Positions 54,495 through 64,000 of a DNA stretch of 64,000 bases are shown here, piece after piece. Origin of the DNA: Tretioscincus oriximinensis (lineage: Eukaryota; Chordata; Lepidosauria; Squamata; Gymnophthalmidae); assembly GCA_022410635.1 (NCBI GenBank), contig JAJVDF010000231.1, positions 448,828-512,827 of the forward strand, given 5' to 3'. The notes beneath the pieces were generated by a model. It was not told where the DNA came from. It saw only the letters and a program-made list of their open reading frames with translations, and searched no databases. A program made the translations under genes and the position numbers. How positions within the stretch are numbered: position 1 is the first letter of the stretch; each line of letters starts with the position of its first letter.

Positions 54495-54675
54495 TAGGCT
54501 GACCAGATGACACCTTTTGGGAGAGTTTTTTCTGAGGAAAAACATTTCAAAACAAGATTTTTTTTTCAAAAATTATTTTGGTTTTTTATTTTTTTTTCCT
54601 CAGAAAAAAACGGGAGGCACCCCAAAAATGGGTTTTCAACACCACCACCCCAAAAGGGGTCATCTGGTCAGCCTA
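54495..54675. mobile_element. Short palindromic hAT-like MITE (TAGGCTGACCAGAT family)
   Basis: Starts TAGGCTGACCAGATGACACC, ends GGGGTCATCTGGTCAGCCTA; TCTGAGGAAAAAC/AACGGGAGGCACCCC interior as in the copy at 48028. A deletion removed part of the left arm. Confidence 0.85.
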
Positions 54676-55324
54676 TAATTATCATCACACAATTGCTTTC
54701 TTATGCTTCTAGTGTGAGCAAAAAACTTAAGCACTTCCAAAATTATTTCAATATTCAGGCAGATTGGAAGAAAATGAATAATAAAATGGACCATTTTCAA
54801 AGGTAGCTGATGTGGTAGAATAGAGAGGCTGGCTGTGTTTTTTGGCTGAGCTTCAATGGTGGCATACAAGACTTCCATATGTTCTGGAAAGAAATGTGAG
54901 ACACTGTTATCCAAATCTAGAGCTGTATCCAGACAGCTGCCTTTTCTCCTTATATTACTATAAAGAATGTGTGCTTTCTTTGCGATCAGCCTACACCCAT
55001 GATTATTATGGTGCTTTTTTACATTTGAAATCGCCCAAGTTGTTGTTTCTCTCCATTACATCACTCATCTTTCTTGTGATACTTTACTGTCTTAAGGTTT
55101 GTGGGCTTACTTGTGATTGGAAAGTTTACTTTCAACATTAGATTCTTTCACCTCTCACAGATTCTTGTCAAAACTATCTACTCATCACATCCTTTCTGCA
55201 GTAACCCTATTGACAACTCTTTTNACAACTGTTTCCCCCAGTAAACCAATATCTGCTTTGTCAGCTCTAAAACCCCCAAAATGTTGCCTTATATAACACA
55301 TGCAACACAAATTAGAGGGACAGT

Positions 55325-55580
55325 TTGGTGTAGTGGTTAGAGTGTTGGATTCGCAGCTGGTCGTCTCCGGGTTCGATTCCCCACTCCTCCATGAAAGCCA
55401 GCTGGGTGACCTCGGGCTAGTCACAGTTCTTTGAACTCTCTCAGCCTCACCTACTTCACAGGGTGTCTGTTGTGGAGAAAGCAACAAAAGCTATGTGCGC
55501 CACCCTATGGTTGGCCACCCTGAGACCTTCGGGTATGGGGCGGGATATAAGTGCAAAAAAATAAATAGATAATAAAATAA
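55325..55580 (+). repeat. tRNA-derived SINE with L2-type tail (family B), best copy
   Basis: GGTGTAGTGGTTAGAGTGTTGG (A box), CCGGGTTCGATTCCCC (near-perfect B box), CAGCTGGGTGACCTCGGGC, GTGTCTGTTGTGGAGAAAGC, GCCACCCTGAGACCTTCGGG, GGGCGGGATATAAGTGCAAA and an A-rich end. The cleanest family B copy here, suggesting a young insertion. Confidence 0.92.
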
Positions 55581-56599
55581 ATTCAACTTTTAAATAGATT
55601 ATTGACCATGTCTGGATGCAGCCTACTTTGGGTTGAATAATCTTGGTATTAGAGCTTTATTTGGATTGCTGAGCAAATTAGCACTTGATACATATAAATC
55701 ACTTGATTTTTTAATCATTTTTTAAACAGCATTAATTTTAAAAGACAATAAAAATGTGGACGTGATTGAATGCGAGTGTATACAGTTGGTTATTAGGGTG
55801 GTGATTTGTTTTCACAATAGTAATTTAAAAGGTTCTGTTTTATTTAAAAATAACTGACTATTGTTATTTCATTCTAGGAAATGTCAGCACCTGATGATAA
55901 GCTCAAGTGTGTTTTAAGAGAAATATATGCACACACAACCTTACTGGATGTGTGGAAGTAACAACCTTTAATGAATTCCAGCTTCAAACAACTTTGCACA
56001 ACTGTGAAGTATTAGAACTTTCACCAGTGATTTCTTGGGCTTGCAGTGAAAAATGACATCCAATCCCTCATGCTNAAGTGTTATTATGAATCCTGCAGAA
56101 TTGTGTCTTAGTTTGTTTTAATCCTATTCATGGTGAAATAAAATATAACAAGAATACATTTGTTCATAGATCTATATGATCACATTGAGGCTACTTCGTT
56201 AATCTATTTTGCTATTTTTGGATATTCCAGATCCCAAAGATTATTTGCCCAGATGTTAAGCTGGTATTCCACATTTTGGTATATCAAACAGTAACACAAA
56301 ATACTAGATTTATATTACAGAATTGTTTCAGGAATACCCACATTATGTTTGGTGAATCAGATATTATTCCAAAATAATTGCAGGGGTTTTTTTACCCTGT
56401 CTTGATGCAACCTGAGGATTTTTTCTTCTTCTCTCTAACATGCAAGGCCGCTGAAGAGTTTAGCCGGGCTTAAGCAAAGCATAATTGTGATGTCTCATAA
56501 AAATCAATTTGTGGGGCTATAAGCAATGCTTGCCCCAACTTTTCATTTGCCATTAGAATATACAAAATATTTTTTCTAAACTAATAGTACCCNCAGTAT

Positions 56600-57004
56600 T
56601 CAAGGTTGACTTACAAGGACCTAAATGTCTTGGGCCCCAAATATTTGAAGGAACATCTCCTCTTGGATGTACCTGCCCACAACCTAAGATTTTATGATGA
56701 GGCTCTCTTGACATTCTCTTTTCCTTCACTCATCAAGGAGATGTGGACATGTGGGAGGGCCTTCTCTGAGGTAGCCCCCAAGGCATCGAATTCTCTCCCC
56801 TATGAGGTGCACNAGGCACCTACGCTGTACATTCAGACCCCTGGCGAAGACACATCAGGTCACCTTCACCTTTGGCTGAGCCAAAAAATTCTCCTTGAAG
56901 GCACTGTTGTGTTTTTTAGACAGTTGTATTTTTAAATGACTTTATTTAAAAATAAAGTCCCGAGACAGGGCAGAATATAAATATAAATAAATAAAATAAA
57001 TAAA
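56600..57004 (+). mobile_element. L2-clade LINE 3' end fragment
   Basis: Encodes TYKDLNVLGPKYLKEHLLLD, then GRAFSEVAPKASNSLPYEV, the end of L2 ORF2, followed by a tail with GTCCCGAGACAGGGCAGAATATAAATATAAATAA (56957-56990). Broken frame. Confidence 0.85.
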
Positions 57005-58346
57005 CGCAAATATAACAAAAGGGCATTTAAAAGCTACTTATGATTAGTACTTGCTGTTTAGATTTACTACTTTCATGTGATTTTTGTTTGAAATTCACTT
57101 GAAGCTTTGATTTTGCTTAACTTGTTTCTCTTTCTCCCTTGCTCCATCACAGCATGCCTCGGCTAACGTACGGAAATGAGACCATGTTGCTTTTTCTTTT
57201 TCTGGCAAACCTCTGTTGCAGACTAACTGAAATGGTTCATCCCAATTATTGCATTCTGTTGCCTGCTTTGATGATCGACAATTAATTCAGGGCAATTGTC
57301 ATCTGTTTGTGTCTTTACATTACCTTGCATATACTGTTGATGCTAATTATCCCAGCTTTTACACAAGAAAAAACAACTCAGACCAAGCTATAACCCAAAT
57401 CCTGTGGCTTTTGCTTTCATAAGTCCTTCTGCACATCAGATTGCTGTCATTGTTTTCCAAGATATGCCAGGCATGCGAATGTTGTTGCCTCAATGTTGTC
57501 TTTCTTACAGGTCAAATACTGTATTTAATAAGGCTCATTCCACACTTGCCTGTTGGGAATGGTCATTGCAAACCACTCTTGCTGAATTCAAAGAGGACTG
57601 CTCCACATTACCTATGTGCAGTACAGGTTCATTTCTGCCCCTCCAGTGCAATAGAGCACAAATAAGAAAAGCTGACTTTAATGCTGGATCTAGCTAATCC
57701 AATCTACCTTCTTGCTGTGACTGGGCAACGGGAAAGCATATAGACCAGAAGTAGGCAGGGAAAGCTAGGACAGAACCAAGGTTGTGTTCCCCACTCCACC
57801 TCTCCAGCTGTGGACTTGATTTTAAGAAATTCACAGAAGGTTTGGATCGGGAACAGCTCTGGCTATCTGGAGAATGATAGAGCTGTACGCAATGAGAATG
57901 CCAAGTTCTGTTTTTGTGCAATTTGCATTATATCAGTAACTCACATGTACTGATTATTTCCTTCTTATTCTATTTCTCTCTTTTGTTTCTTATTAGTTAC
58001 CTAGAAAGTGTTCCTCTTCATGCCTTCAAACCAAACCCCTCAACTTGATTTTTATTTTATTTTACAATGGATAACGAACTGGAATTCTAAGGCTGTTAGA
58101 TAAAAAAGAAGCATAATTCAATTTTTCACCCACTATTGTAGAAGGCTTAGATGTTATATCATGCCACATAAATGTAGGTGCTACCTGAATTATTCCTGGA
58201 AAGGTGATCCCAGAAAAGACAAAAGAGGATTGTTGATTTCTTTCATTTTTGGAAAAGTTACCTTTTGTTTCAAAAACAAGACAAATGATAGAAATTATGT
58301 GGAGTGTTTTACATTGAATGGGTTGTTTCTCTTCTAATTCTGACAG

Positions 58347-58502
58347 AAAACCAATTCAGATGCAAAACTCCAGCCGTTTCTGACATAGTAATCCTTGTTG
58401 ATGGATCCTGGAGTATTGGAAGATTCAACTTCCGGCTTGTGCGCCTTTTCTTAGAGAATCTGGTGGCTGCCTTCAACGTGGGTTCTGAGAAAACAAGAAT
58501 AG
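58347..58502 (+). CDS. COL14A1: COL14A1 exon: start of VWA domain with MIDAS DxSxS
   Basis: The acceptor is CTAATTCTGACAG and the donor is ATAG|gtaacg. The exon is 156 nt, phase 1-1, residues about 156-207. It encodes [14 protein letters not shown], then the first beta strand and metal-binding loop [15 protein letters not shown]. Asp174, Ser176 and Ser178 form the DxSxS part of the metal-ion-dependent adhesion site. The following helix ([14 protein letters not shown]) and [10 protein letters not shown] match the collagen XIV VWA domain closely. The Cys before the domain (FRCKTP) pairs in the family with a Cys after it (VCSRVEE, in the exon at 61138). Confidence 0.97.
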
Positions 58503-58828
58503 GTAACGTAAAAAGAGATTTAAAATCTAATCTACATTGCTGTTTCTGTTTGGGAGAAAGAACTGAAGAGTTACTCCACCTGTACAATAAGTGGAATGTG
58601 GAAAAATCTATTATATATTTTGTTCTTATCTGTTTATACTTAGTCTAGCCATTTTAAACCCAGTCCAGTTGTTTTTAGTAATCCTTTGTGTATTGTTTTA
58701 TGTTCTGTTGGAGAAACGGGAAATCAATGTAGTGTAGGAACATCTCTATCAAGAGTGGTTATAACTACTGTTATAGCTATAAGTTGGGAATATTGTAACT
58801 AAATCTTGGGCTATCGATTACTTCTTAG
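58503..58828 (+). other. COL14A1 intron 5
   Basis: 326 bp, donor GTAACG and acceptor TTCTTAG. Nothing else recognised. Confidence 0.9.
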
Positions 58829-58948
58829 GTCTTGCACAATACAGTGGGGACCCACGAANAGAATGGCATCTGAATTCCTACACTACAAAGGATGCTGTGT
58901 TAGATGCTGTGCGTAANCTACCATACAAGGGTGGAAACACTTTAACAG
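58829..58948 (+). CDS. COL14A1: COL14A1 exon: VWA domain middle, MIDAS Thr loop
   Basis: The acceptor is TTACTTCTTAG and the donor is ACAG|gtaaga. The exon is 120 nt, phase 1-1, residues about 208-247. It encodes [23 protein letters not shown] and ends KGGNTLT, so it carries the Thr-containing loop of the metal site. Two ambiguous bases fall inside codons: ANA after PR (Ile in human) and AAN before LPYKGG (Asn in human). Neither can be read here, and neither breaks the frame. Confidence 0.96.
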
Positions 58949-60798
58949 GTAAGATGTGATTTTTGTATGGTTGACTTTAAGATGTATATTGCTTCTAATT
59001 CACCCATACTAATAGATATTTCTAATTATTAAGGCATATCTCATTAGCAATACTAATGAAAATGGACTCATTTCTAATCAAGGCAGACTTGTGTTCAGCT
59101 ATCCCATTTAGGTGGTCATCCAGTGTGCATTTGAAAACCTTCAGTAGTAGGGTATCCTCTATTGAATAAAACGTATTATTTCATTCATAATGACTTGAAC
59201 CTCTCATTTCACTCCACTGGACCTCCACTTCTCACTGTTTCGTGTCACAATCCTTTGGATATTTTTAAACTTTCTCTGCATGATATGAAATATATTTAGC
59301 ATTTTCAGCTGTTCCTCCTAGAACTTTTGAAACATCTTGCCATCTAGAAAGGCTTCCTCAGCAATACATTGTATTCCATGTATGATCTGTCATGGGAAAT
59401 CATTTTATCTGAAGAAGTAGATTTATCTACAAACGTTCATGCTACCTACCTTTTTCTGGTTAGTCTCTAAGATTAGTCTGTAGGATTATTCTCTCGGGTT
59501 GATCCCAATGACCCTGGAGGTCCCTTCCAGTTCTAAGATTCTAAGATGCTACAATATCTCCTTGCTATATATTCAAATCTTATTGAGATGATCAAAATGA
59601 CCAGCTAGAATAGGATATTGATGGGTCTGTTTTAATAAGCTTATCAGCAGTCTAACAGGTGTTAGACTGGCTTAGGAGTTACACAGAAGAATGCACAACA
59701 TTTAATCACTAAAATGGCTCTTCCTAAGGTTCTGCGGCTAGGAATTAAGTTGTCATCTGAGAACCAAGAAAATGATGCCAAGTGTGTGATCTTGAGACCA
59801 AGGGATCTGTCCTGGAACAGTCTTTCAAACGCAGAAAGCTTATCAGAAATAATGAATGCAGTCCTGCCATTCAAGGCTGGCCCAGTCATGCTGGACTGAA
59901 CTGTCAAGTTAAATGAAAAAACGGCTGCAGATCTTTTTCAGTTCTACTGGGTAGAGCCAGGTCTCTTCTATTCCTTTAACAAAAAAACCAACAACAACAA
60001 CTATAATCTAAGATGTAAGATTATATCCCAAATTTGTTTAGGCTGATTACACCTCATCCAAAGGTGGCAATCTCTTATCTATTTTCAAATATTGTTGTTT
60101 TGATGTGTTAATTTGGTTTTTATTGCTAACCGCCCTGTAATCTTTGGCTATAGGGCGGTCAAGAAATAAGTAGATAAATAAAATAATACAAACATTCATA
60201 AAATTGAGAATATTGCAAAGTTAAAACAGTAGGTTTAAATAAATTCATTCTTATAATTCCTCAAATGAATTAATACTCATACTCCCATTCCACTTTAACT
60301 AATTTGCATCCCTCAAATTGTCACAATCGCCGTTCTATGGGACGGAAATGGACACAATTATTGTCCATCAACTGGAAAGCACACTATTAGTTAGGATGCC
60401 CTCACTTCCTTCATTCTGCACATTGATAATGTGATATAATTAACAAAATAAACAACAAATAAACAAACAACCTGTTATGTGTTCAGCTATGTAATGGCTG
60501 AACCCGAGTGACAGGCGGAACAGTGGCAGTATTAGCAGTGGCGGTCGGCTGGGGTATCATGAAGGCAACACAATGGNGGTGGGGGGTGGGGTAGAAGGCT
60601 GCTCCATTAACGGGCTTTGGAATGGCCATCCTCTACTAGTATTCTTAATAATATTTAATATTATAATATTTTGGTCATTTTTATTAGTTTCCCATTATCC
60701 TTGACTGCCCGAGAATGTAAGTTTAATGTCCATTGACATCAGTTAGTTTTATATCTCCTATGTTTTACTACAGTTAACCTTCCTTTTCTTGAAAACAG
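58949..60798 (+). other. COL14A1 intron 6
   Basis: 1.85 kb. It contains a decayed CR1 piece at about 59100-59170 and 59500-59545 (GACCCTGGAGGTCCCTTCCAG), a decayed foldback-family piece at 59405-59475, the L2 tail at 60050-60190 and GC-rich sequence at 60490-60620. 59546-60049 is unrecognised. Confidence 0.8.
60050..60190 (+). mobile_element. L2-clade LINE 3' tail
   Basis: TTATTGCTAACCGCCCTGTAATCTTTGGCTATAGGGCGGTCAAGAAATAAGTAGATAAATAAA (60119-60181) is the standard L2 tail. Confidence 0.7.
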
Positions 60799-60963
60799 GC
60801 CTTGCGTTGACTTTCATTTTGGAAAACAACTTCAAGCCTGAAGCAGGGGCAAGAACTGGTGTCCCCAAAATTGGCATCCTGATCACAGATGGGAAATCCC
60901 AAGATGATGTCATCCCACCAGCCAAAAACCTGAAAGATGCTGGCATTGAACTGTTTGCTATTG
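60799..60963 (+). CDS. COL14A1: COL14A1 exon: VWA domain, ITDGKSQDD metal loop
   Basis: The acceptor is TTGAAAACAG (weak polypyrimidine tract just upstream: TTCCTTTTCTTG) and the donor is ATTG|gtgtgt. The exon is 165 nt, phase 1-1, residues about 248-302. It encodes [20 protein letters not shown], then [20 protein letters not shown] and ends GIELFAIG. Asp278 of ITDG is the last MIDAS Asp. The sequence is very close to other collagen XIV proteins. Confidence 0.97.
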
Positions 60964-61137
60964 GTGTGTATTTTATGGGATGTCCCATAAAGATTTTTCT
61001 TTCTTTCTGGCTATGCACTTTGTAAAAGCATGTTGCAAGGCTCTTTGTGTAAATTAAGCCACTAGAAGTGAAAATTTCTCATAATAGCTAGGAATCCTCA
61101 AGCTTCCTTACCAAACTTATGCTTTCTTCCACGTCAG
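60964..61137 (+). other. COL14A1 intron 7
   Basis: 174 bp intron. No repeat. Confidence 0.9.
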
Positions 61138-61299
61138 GTGTAAAGAATGCCGATGAGAATGAACTGAAAGAGATTGCNTCTGAACCAGACAGCACCCACG
61201 TCTACAATGTGGCTGACTTCAGCTTCATGAACTCTATTGTGGAAGGACTTACCAAAACAGTGTGTTCTAGAGTTGAAGAACAGGAAAAAGAAATCAAAG
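61138..61299 (+). CDS. COL14A1: COL14A1 exon: end of VWA domain
   Basis: The acceptor is CTTCCACGTCAG after a TTTCTTCC tract and the donor is AAAG|gtaggc. The exon is 162 nt, phase 1-1, residues about 303-356. It encodes [27 protein letters not shown], closing the VWA fold, then a helix ([24 protein letters not shown]). The N in codon GCN still gives Ala. The preceding intron is only 174 bp. Confidence 0.97.
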
Positions 61300-61415
61300 G
61301 TAGGCAAGAAAATCAGGTGCTTCCCATTGCTCGTACGAAGATCATGAAGGAGGAAGATTGGTTACCATGTGGAGTTATTTTAATAGTTGAATTTTGTCTT
61401 TTGCAATTGGGTTAG
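61300..61415 (+). other. COL14A1 intron 8
   Basis: 116 bp intron, donor GTAGGC. No repeat. Confidence 0.9.
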
Positions 61416-61567
61416 GAGCATTGGTGGCTACCCTGGGGGCTCCAGCAGATTTAGTGACATCTGAAGTGACTGCTCGAGGGTTCCGTGTGAGCTGGACTCA
61501 TGCACCAGGCCCAGTGGAAAAATACAGAGTGGTCTACTATCCCACAAAAGGAGGACAACCAGAGGAG
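61416..61567 (+). CDS. COL14A1: COL14A1 exon: first part of FN3 domain 2
   Basis: The acceptor is GCAATTGGGTTAG, with a short pyrimidine run (TTTTGTCTTTTGC) before it. The donor is GAGGAG|gtaact. The exon is 152 nt, starts in phase 1 and ends in phase 0, residues about 357-407. It encodes [23 protein letters not shown] then the conserved Trp strand [20 protein letters not shown] and ends GGQPEE. The first eight residues differ from the human linker, but the FN3 part matches well. The upstream intron is 116 bp, the shortest seen. Confidence 0.95.
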
Positions 61568-62112
61568 GTAACTGGAAGAGCAAACGATTTGTGATCTAAA
61601 ATGAAGAAATGTGGATAAAAGTAGTTGTCTAAGAAGGAGGTAACCTTTGTCAGTAAGGGAGAAGTGGGAGGGGAGATGGGCCATGAAAACTGCTGATGAA
61701 AAATGTATGAAGATACAAAAATGTGTGCTCCTTGGGGATGATAATAGTTTATCATAAACATCTGAGTTCCTCAGTGTGTGTCATTCTACTTCTCCCCAAC
61801 CACTAGCATATCCATAGGCATATCAAAAACATAAGATGTTTACACTATACGTTCTATTCCATAAAGTATAAAATATAATAATTATATACAGATTAGGTCC
61901 AGTTTACTCACAGATATAGAATGCCTCAATTATGAACTGATGTTAAAGATCTTAAGGGAAGCTGTGCTGGAATAGGTAGACTATTATAGGAATTACGTAC
62001 CAACTGTACATGTCCTTTTATAACAATGTTCTTGTTTCTCCCTTTTCTGAAGCAATGAAAACCACATTTTCAAGAGAAAGCCTGTTACACTTTAATTACT
62101 CTTGTCCAACAG
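61568..62112 (+). other. COL14A1 intron 9 (phase 0)
   Basis: 545 bp, inside the second FN3 domain. No repeat recognised. Confidence 0.9.
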
Positions 62113-62242
62113 GTGGTAGTGGATGGAAGTGTTTCAACAGCAGTGTTGAAAAACCTGATGTCTATGACTGAATACCAGATTGCTGTGTTTGCCATCTATG
62201 TTAGCTCGGCCAGTGAGGGCCTTCGGGGTACTGAAACCACAC
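62113..62242 (+). CDS. COL14A1: COL14A1 exon: second part of FN3 domain 2
   Basis: The acceptor is CTCTTGTCCAACAG and the donor is ACAC|gtaagt, close to the ideal consensus. The exon is 130 nt, starts in phase 0 and ends in phase 1, residues about 408-450. It encodes [43 protein letters not shown]. The [11 protein letters not shown] strand carries the conserved FN3 Tyr. This is the last COL14A1 exon in the window; the next should begin within the FN3-2/FN3-3 junction to the right. Confidence 0.96.
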
Positions 62243-63620
62243 GTAAGTAACGGGGCAAATCACCAGATATTCTAAATGTCATTATGAGTTGTTCTGTTGG
62301 TTTTATGATGAATGATATGTAAGCTTTTATACAGATTTCAAGAAATTATGCTGAGTTCACAAATTTGATTCATACCCCATGCATTATGTAGGGGAGGTCC
62401 TGAAAGTAAAATAAGTCTCTTTTTTCAATTTTCTAAATCTAACCAAAGAACAAACTCTGCCAGAGAAAATGAAGGAGAAAATGATTCATGTCTGTTCCTT
62501 ATACCCCCTCCACACCACGAATTAAAAACCTCTATTGCATTAATATGTGAAATCATCTGATCCCAAGCCTGAGCATCCATATTTTAAACTTTTCACAAAG
62601 AAANCAGAAAGCCTTGCAAACCAGCTGACTAAATGAGGAAGTGAAGTTTTGAGACATGCTCAGTAGGCATTTTGCTTCTANCCATACTGTTAACTACCAA
62701 GGAAGTAGATTGCAATGAAAATGTCATTGCCTTGTCTCTCTTCACGTGAGATTTACTACCTTCTCACATTAAGAAAGAGACACACGGAGGCTTTAAAGTA
62801 TTTCAGGACTTTTTGCTGAGATGTTAGGAAAAAATCAGCTGATTACAGATGCTCACATCTTTATTGCTGATGCCTTGTGATGCATTTTGAAATCTCCATT
62901 AGCACCATGGGATAAAGCAGTCTGGAAGTTGGAACATCATGTTAAGAATGTCGTAGGAAACTGCCATATGCACACACCCTTAGTCCATGTTCCGCAGCTC
63001 TAAACTGGTGACGACACTGCTAGCTAACTGTTCTTGATTAATCTAGAATCACTCCATTGCTACTAATTGATTCTTACTGTATNAGTGAAGCAACAGAAAA
63101 GCTGCCTAGTTTGGATGTAGTTATTGTTCAGAAGGAAGGAATTAACTAATCCTAGGACTCTTCAGCACCTATCTTTACTCCAGTGGTGGGGGTCGCTTCC
63201 TTCAGTGCCTTGCCTTTTGCACGGTGAGGAATGGAGAAGCAATGCCCTCTGCTCATTCAACTTAGACAAAGCCTGATAAAGACTAGGAGACTCCAAATGG
63301 CTGCCTATTTCAACATACAGGTAGACCTTTTCTAAAGCCTACATTTCTACAGTCTGATTTATCAGCTTTGCTAAACACACTGCAGAAATGAGTGGGTGCA
63401 GCACACACACCTTAAATGTTGTCCCTGGTTAGTGGAGGATCCATTTTAGCAGGGCACCAAATTGTGCCACTGAAATTGGTCCCCCAGGTATTTTGACATC
63501 ATGACTGCAGGACAGCCTTCCAAATGTGAACAATCATGTTCGAAGGGGGGAGGTATAGATCAGGGATGAACCACTTCAGCCGATTCAGATCAGGAGGGAA
63601 CCACTTCAGCTGATACAGTT
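62243..63620 (+). other. COL14A1 intron 10, start
   Basis: No exon or clear repeat recognised. At 63558-63618 a unit GATCAGGGATGAACCACTTCAGCCGATTCA is repeated once with changes, just before the L1 fragment. Confidence 0.6.
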
Positions 63621-63624
63621 TTAC

Positions 63625-64000
63625 TGGAGTAATTCACTTCAAGGTAATCATGGAAACAGCCCAATCTCGACCCAGGAAGTTGATAAAGCTATATCACATC
63701 TCAAACTGGGCAAGGCCCCTGGAACGGATGGTTTTACAGTCTCGTTCTATAGGCTCTTTAGGGAGGAATTGCTTCCACATATGGTAACATTATTTAACGC
63801 AGTACTTCTCCATCAGGATACTCCCAGTTTCTGGAGGGAAACAGAGATTGTCCCGATATTTAAAGCGGGAAGAGACCCGACCAATACAGAATCATACAGG
63901 CCGATNGCACTTATGAACACAGACTATAAAATTTTCACTACCATACTTGCAATGAGATTAGAGAGAATATTACCAAGAATAATCTCGGAAGATCAATTCN
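63625..64000 (+). mobile_element. L1-type LINE ORF2 reverse transcriptase, partial
   Basis: An open frame to the window edge encodes NSPISTQEVDKAISHLKLGK, GKAPGTDGFTVSFYRLFREE, LFNAVLLHQDTPSFWRETEI, PIFKAGRDPTNTESYRP and LMNTDYKIFTTILAMRLERI. These are the LNSPIT, GKSPGPDG, I.LIPKPGKDPT, SYRPISLLN and DYKIF.KILA.R landmarks of L1 RT domains 0-2. It has no stop over about 110 codons, so it may be relatively young. The catalytic YADD box would be beyond the edge. Confidence 0.9.

Larger units (their letters stand above)
43153..58346 (+). other. COL14A1 intron 4
   Basis: 15.2 kb, the largest intron in the window and the most transposon-rich. Elements are listed separately. Unassigned stretches are 44526-45437, 45716-46019, 46766-47103, 47179-47727, 48237-50279, 53664-54494, 54676-55324, 55576-56599 and 57005-58346. 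In these I see no exon or clear repeat. Confidence 0.85.
27457..64000 (+). other. COL14A1: COL14A1 gene, 5' portion (gene continues past the window)
   Basis: Ten coding exons assemble into one open frame of 450 codons plus 1 nt. The product is the N-terminal part of collagen XIV: signal peptide, FN3, linker, VWA, FN3. The gene is recognised from the order of domains and long stretches that match vertebrate collagen XIV, such as [52 protein letters not shown] and [10 protein letters not shown]. Collagen XIV is a secreted FACIT collagen that binds the surface of collagen I fibrils and regulates fibril growth in tendon and skin. Introns after exons 1-8 are phase 1, the intron inside the second FN3 is phase 0, and the last visible exon ends in phase 1. 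The remaining FN3 repeats, laminin-G-like domain and collagenous part must lie to the right. Confidence 0.96.

Noticed and set aside
55325..55400. Possible functional tRNA gene (A-box and B-box-like sequences)
   Set aside because: No closed cloverleaf; the sequence continues as a SINE body with an A-rich tail and occurs in several diverged copies.
59714..59899. 61-codon frame in intron 6 (MALPKVLRLGIKLSSENQEN...)
   Set aside because: No acceptor/donor pair fits, the reading phase does not match COL14A1, and the VWA domain is complete without it.

Overview
The window is vertebrate nuclear DNA, most likely from a squamate reptile and possibly a gecko-like lizard. It is AT-rich, intron-rich and crowded with CR1, L2, Bov-B and L1 LINE pieces, tRNA-derived squamate SINEs and small hAT and mariner elements. 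Isolated N calls and one 175-base run of N show it is a draft assembly. No prokaryotic or viral gene, CRISPR array or rRNA gene is visible.

The only protein-coding gene I can support is the 5' part of COL14A1 (collagen alpha-1(XIV) chain, undulin), on the + strand. Ten coding exons run from 27,457 to 62,242. They encode a signal peptide, a first fibronectin type III (FN3) domain, a short variable charged linker, a complete von Willebrand factor A (VWA) domain with its metal-site motifs, and a second FN3 domain. All ten exons have AG/GT borders and the reading frame joins perfectly through all of them (1,351 coding nt from the first in-frame ATG). The gene continues beyond the right edge. The protein is a secreted, fibril-associated collagen of the extracellular matrix.

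Layout: 1-27.4 kb is upstream of the first coding exon and almost entirely transposon debris. It includes a 1.2-kb CR1 with a broken reverse transcriptase, a Bov-B tail split by a SINE, and a candidate untranslated exon near 18.7 kb. Intron 1 (8.1 kb), intron 2 (3.4 kb) and intron 3 (3.7 kb) hold L2, hAT and mariner pieces. Intron 4 (15.2 kb) holds a pile of nested insertions at 50.8-53.7 kb: an L2 cut by one hAT-like element, then a second hAT-like element cut by a different GC-rich hAT-like element. Introns 5-9 are short and cleaner. The window ends inside an L1-type reverse transcriptase that lies in intron 10.

I did not find a new biological system. The most unusual signals are in the repeats: a foldback retroposon family with perfect 13-14 bp target duplications, a hAT-like family with paired octamer palindromes, several short palindromic element families, and an in-exon cryptic splice donor in COL14A1 exon 4.
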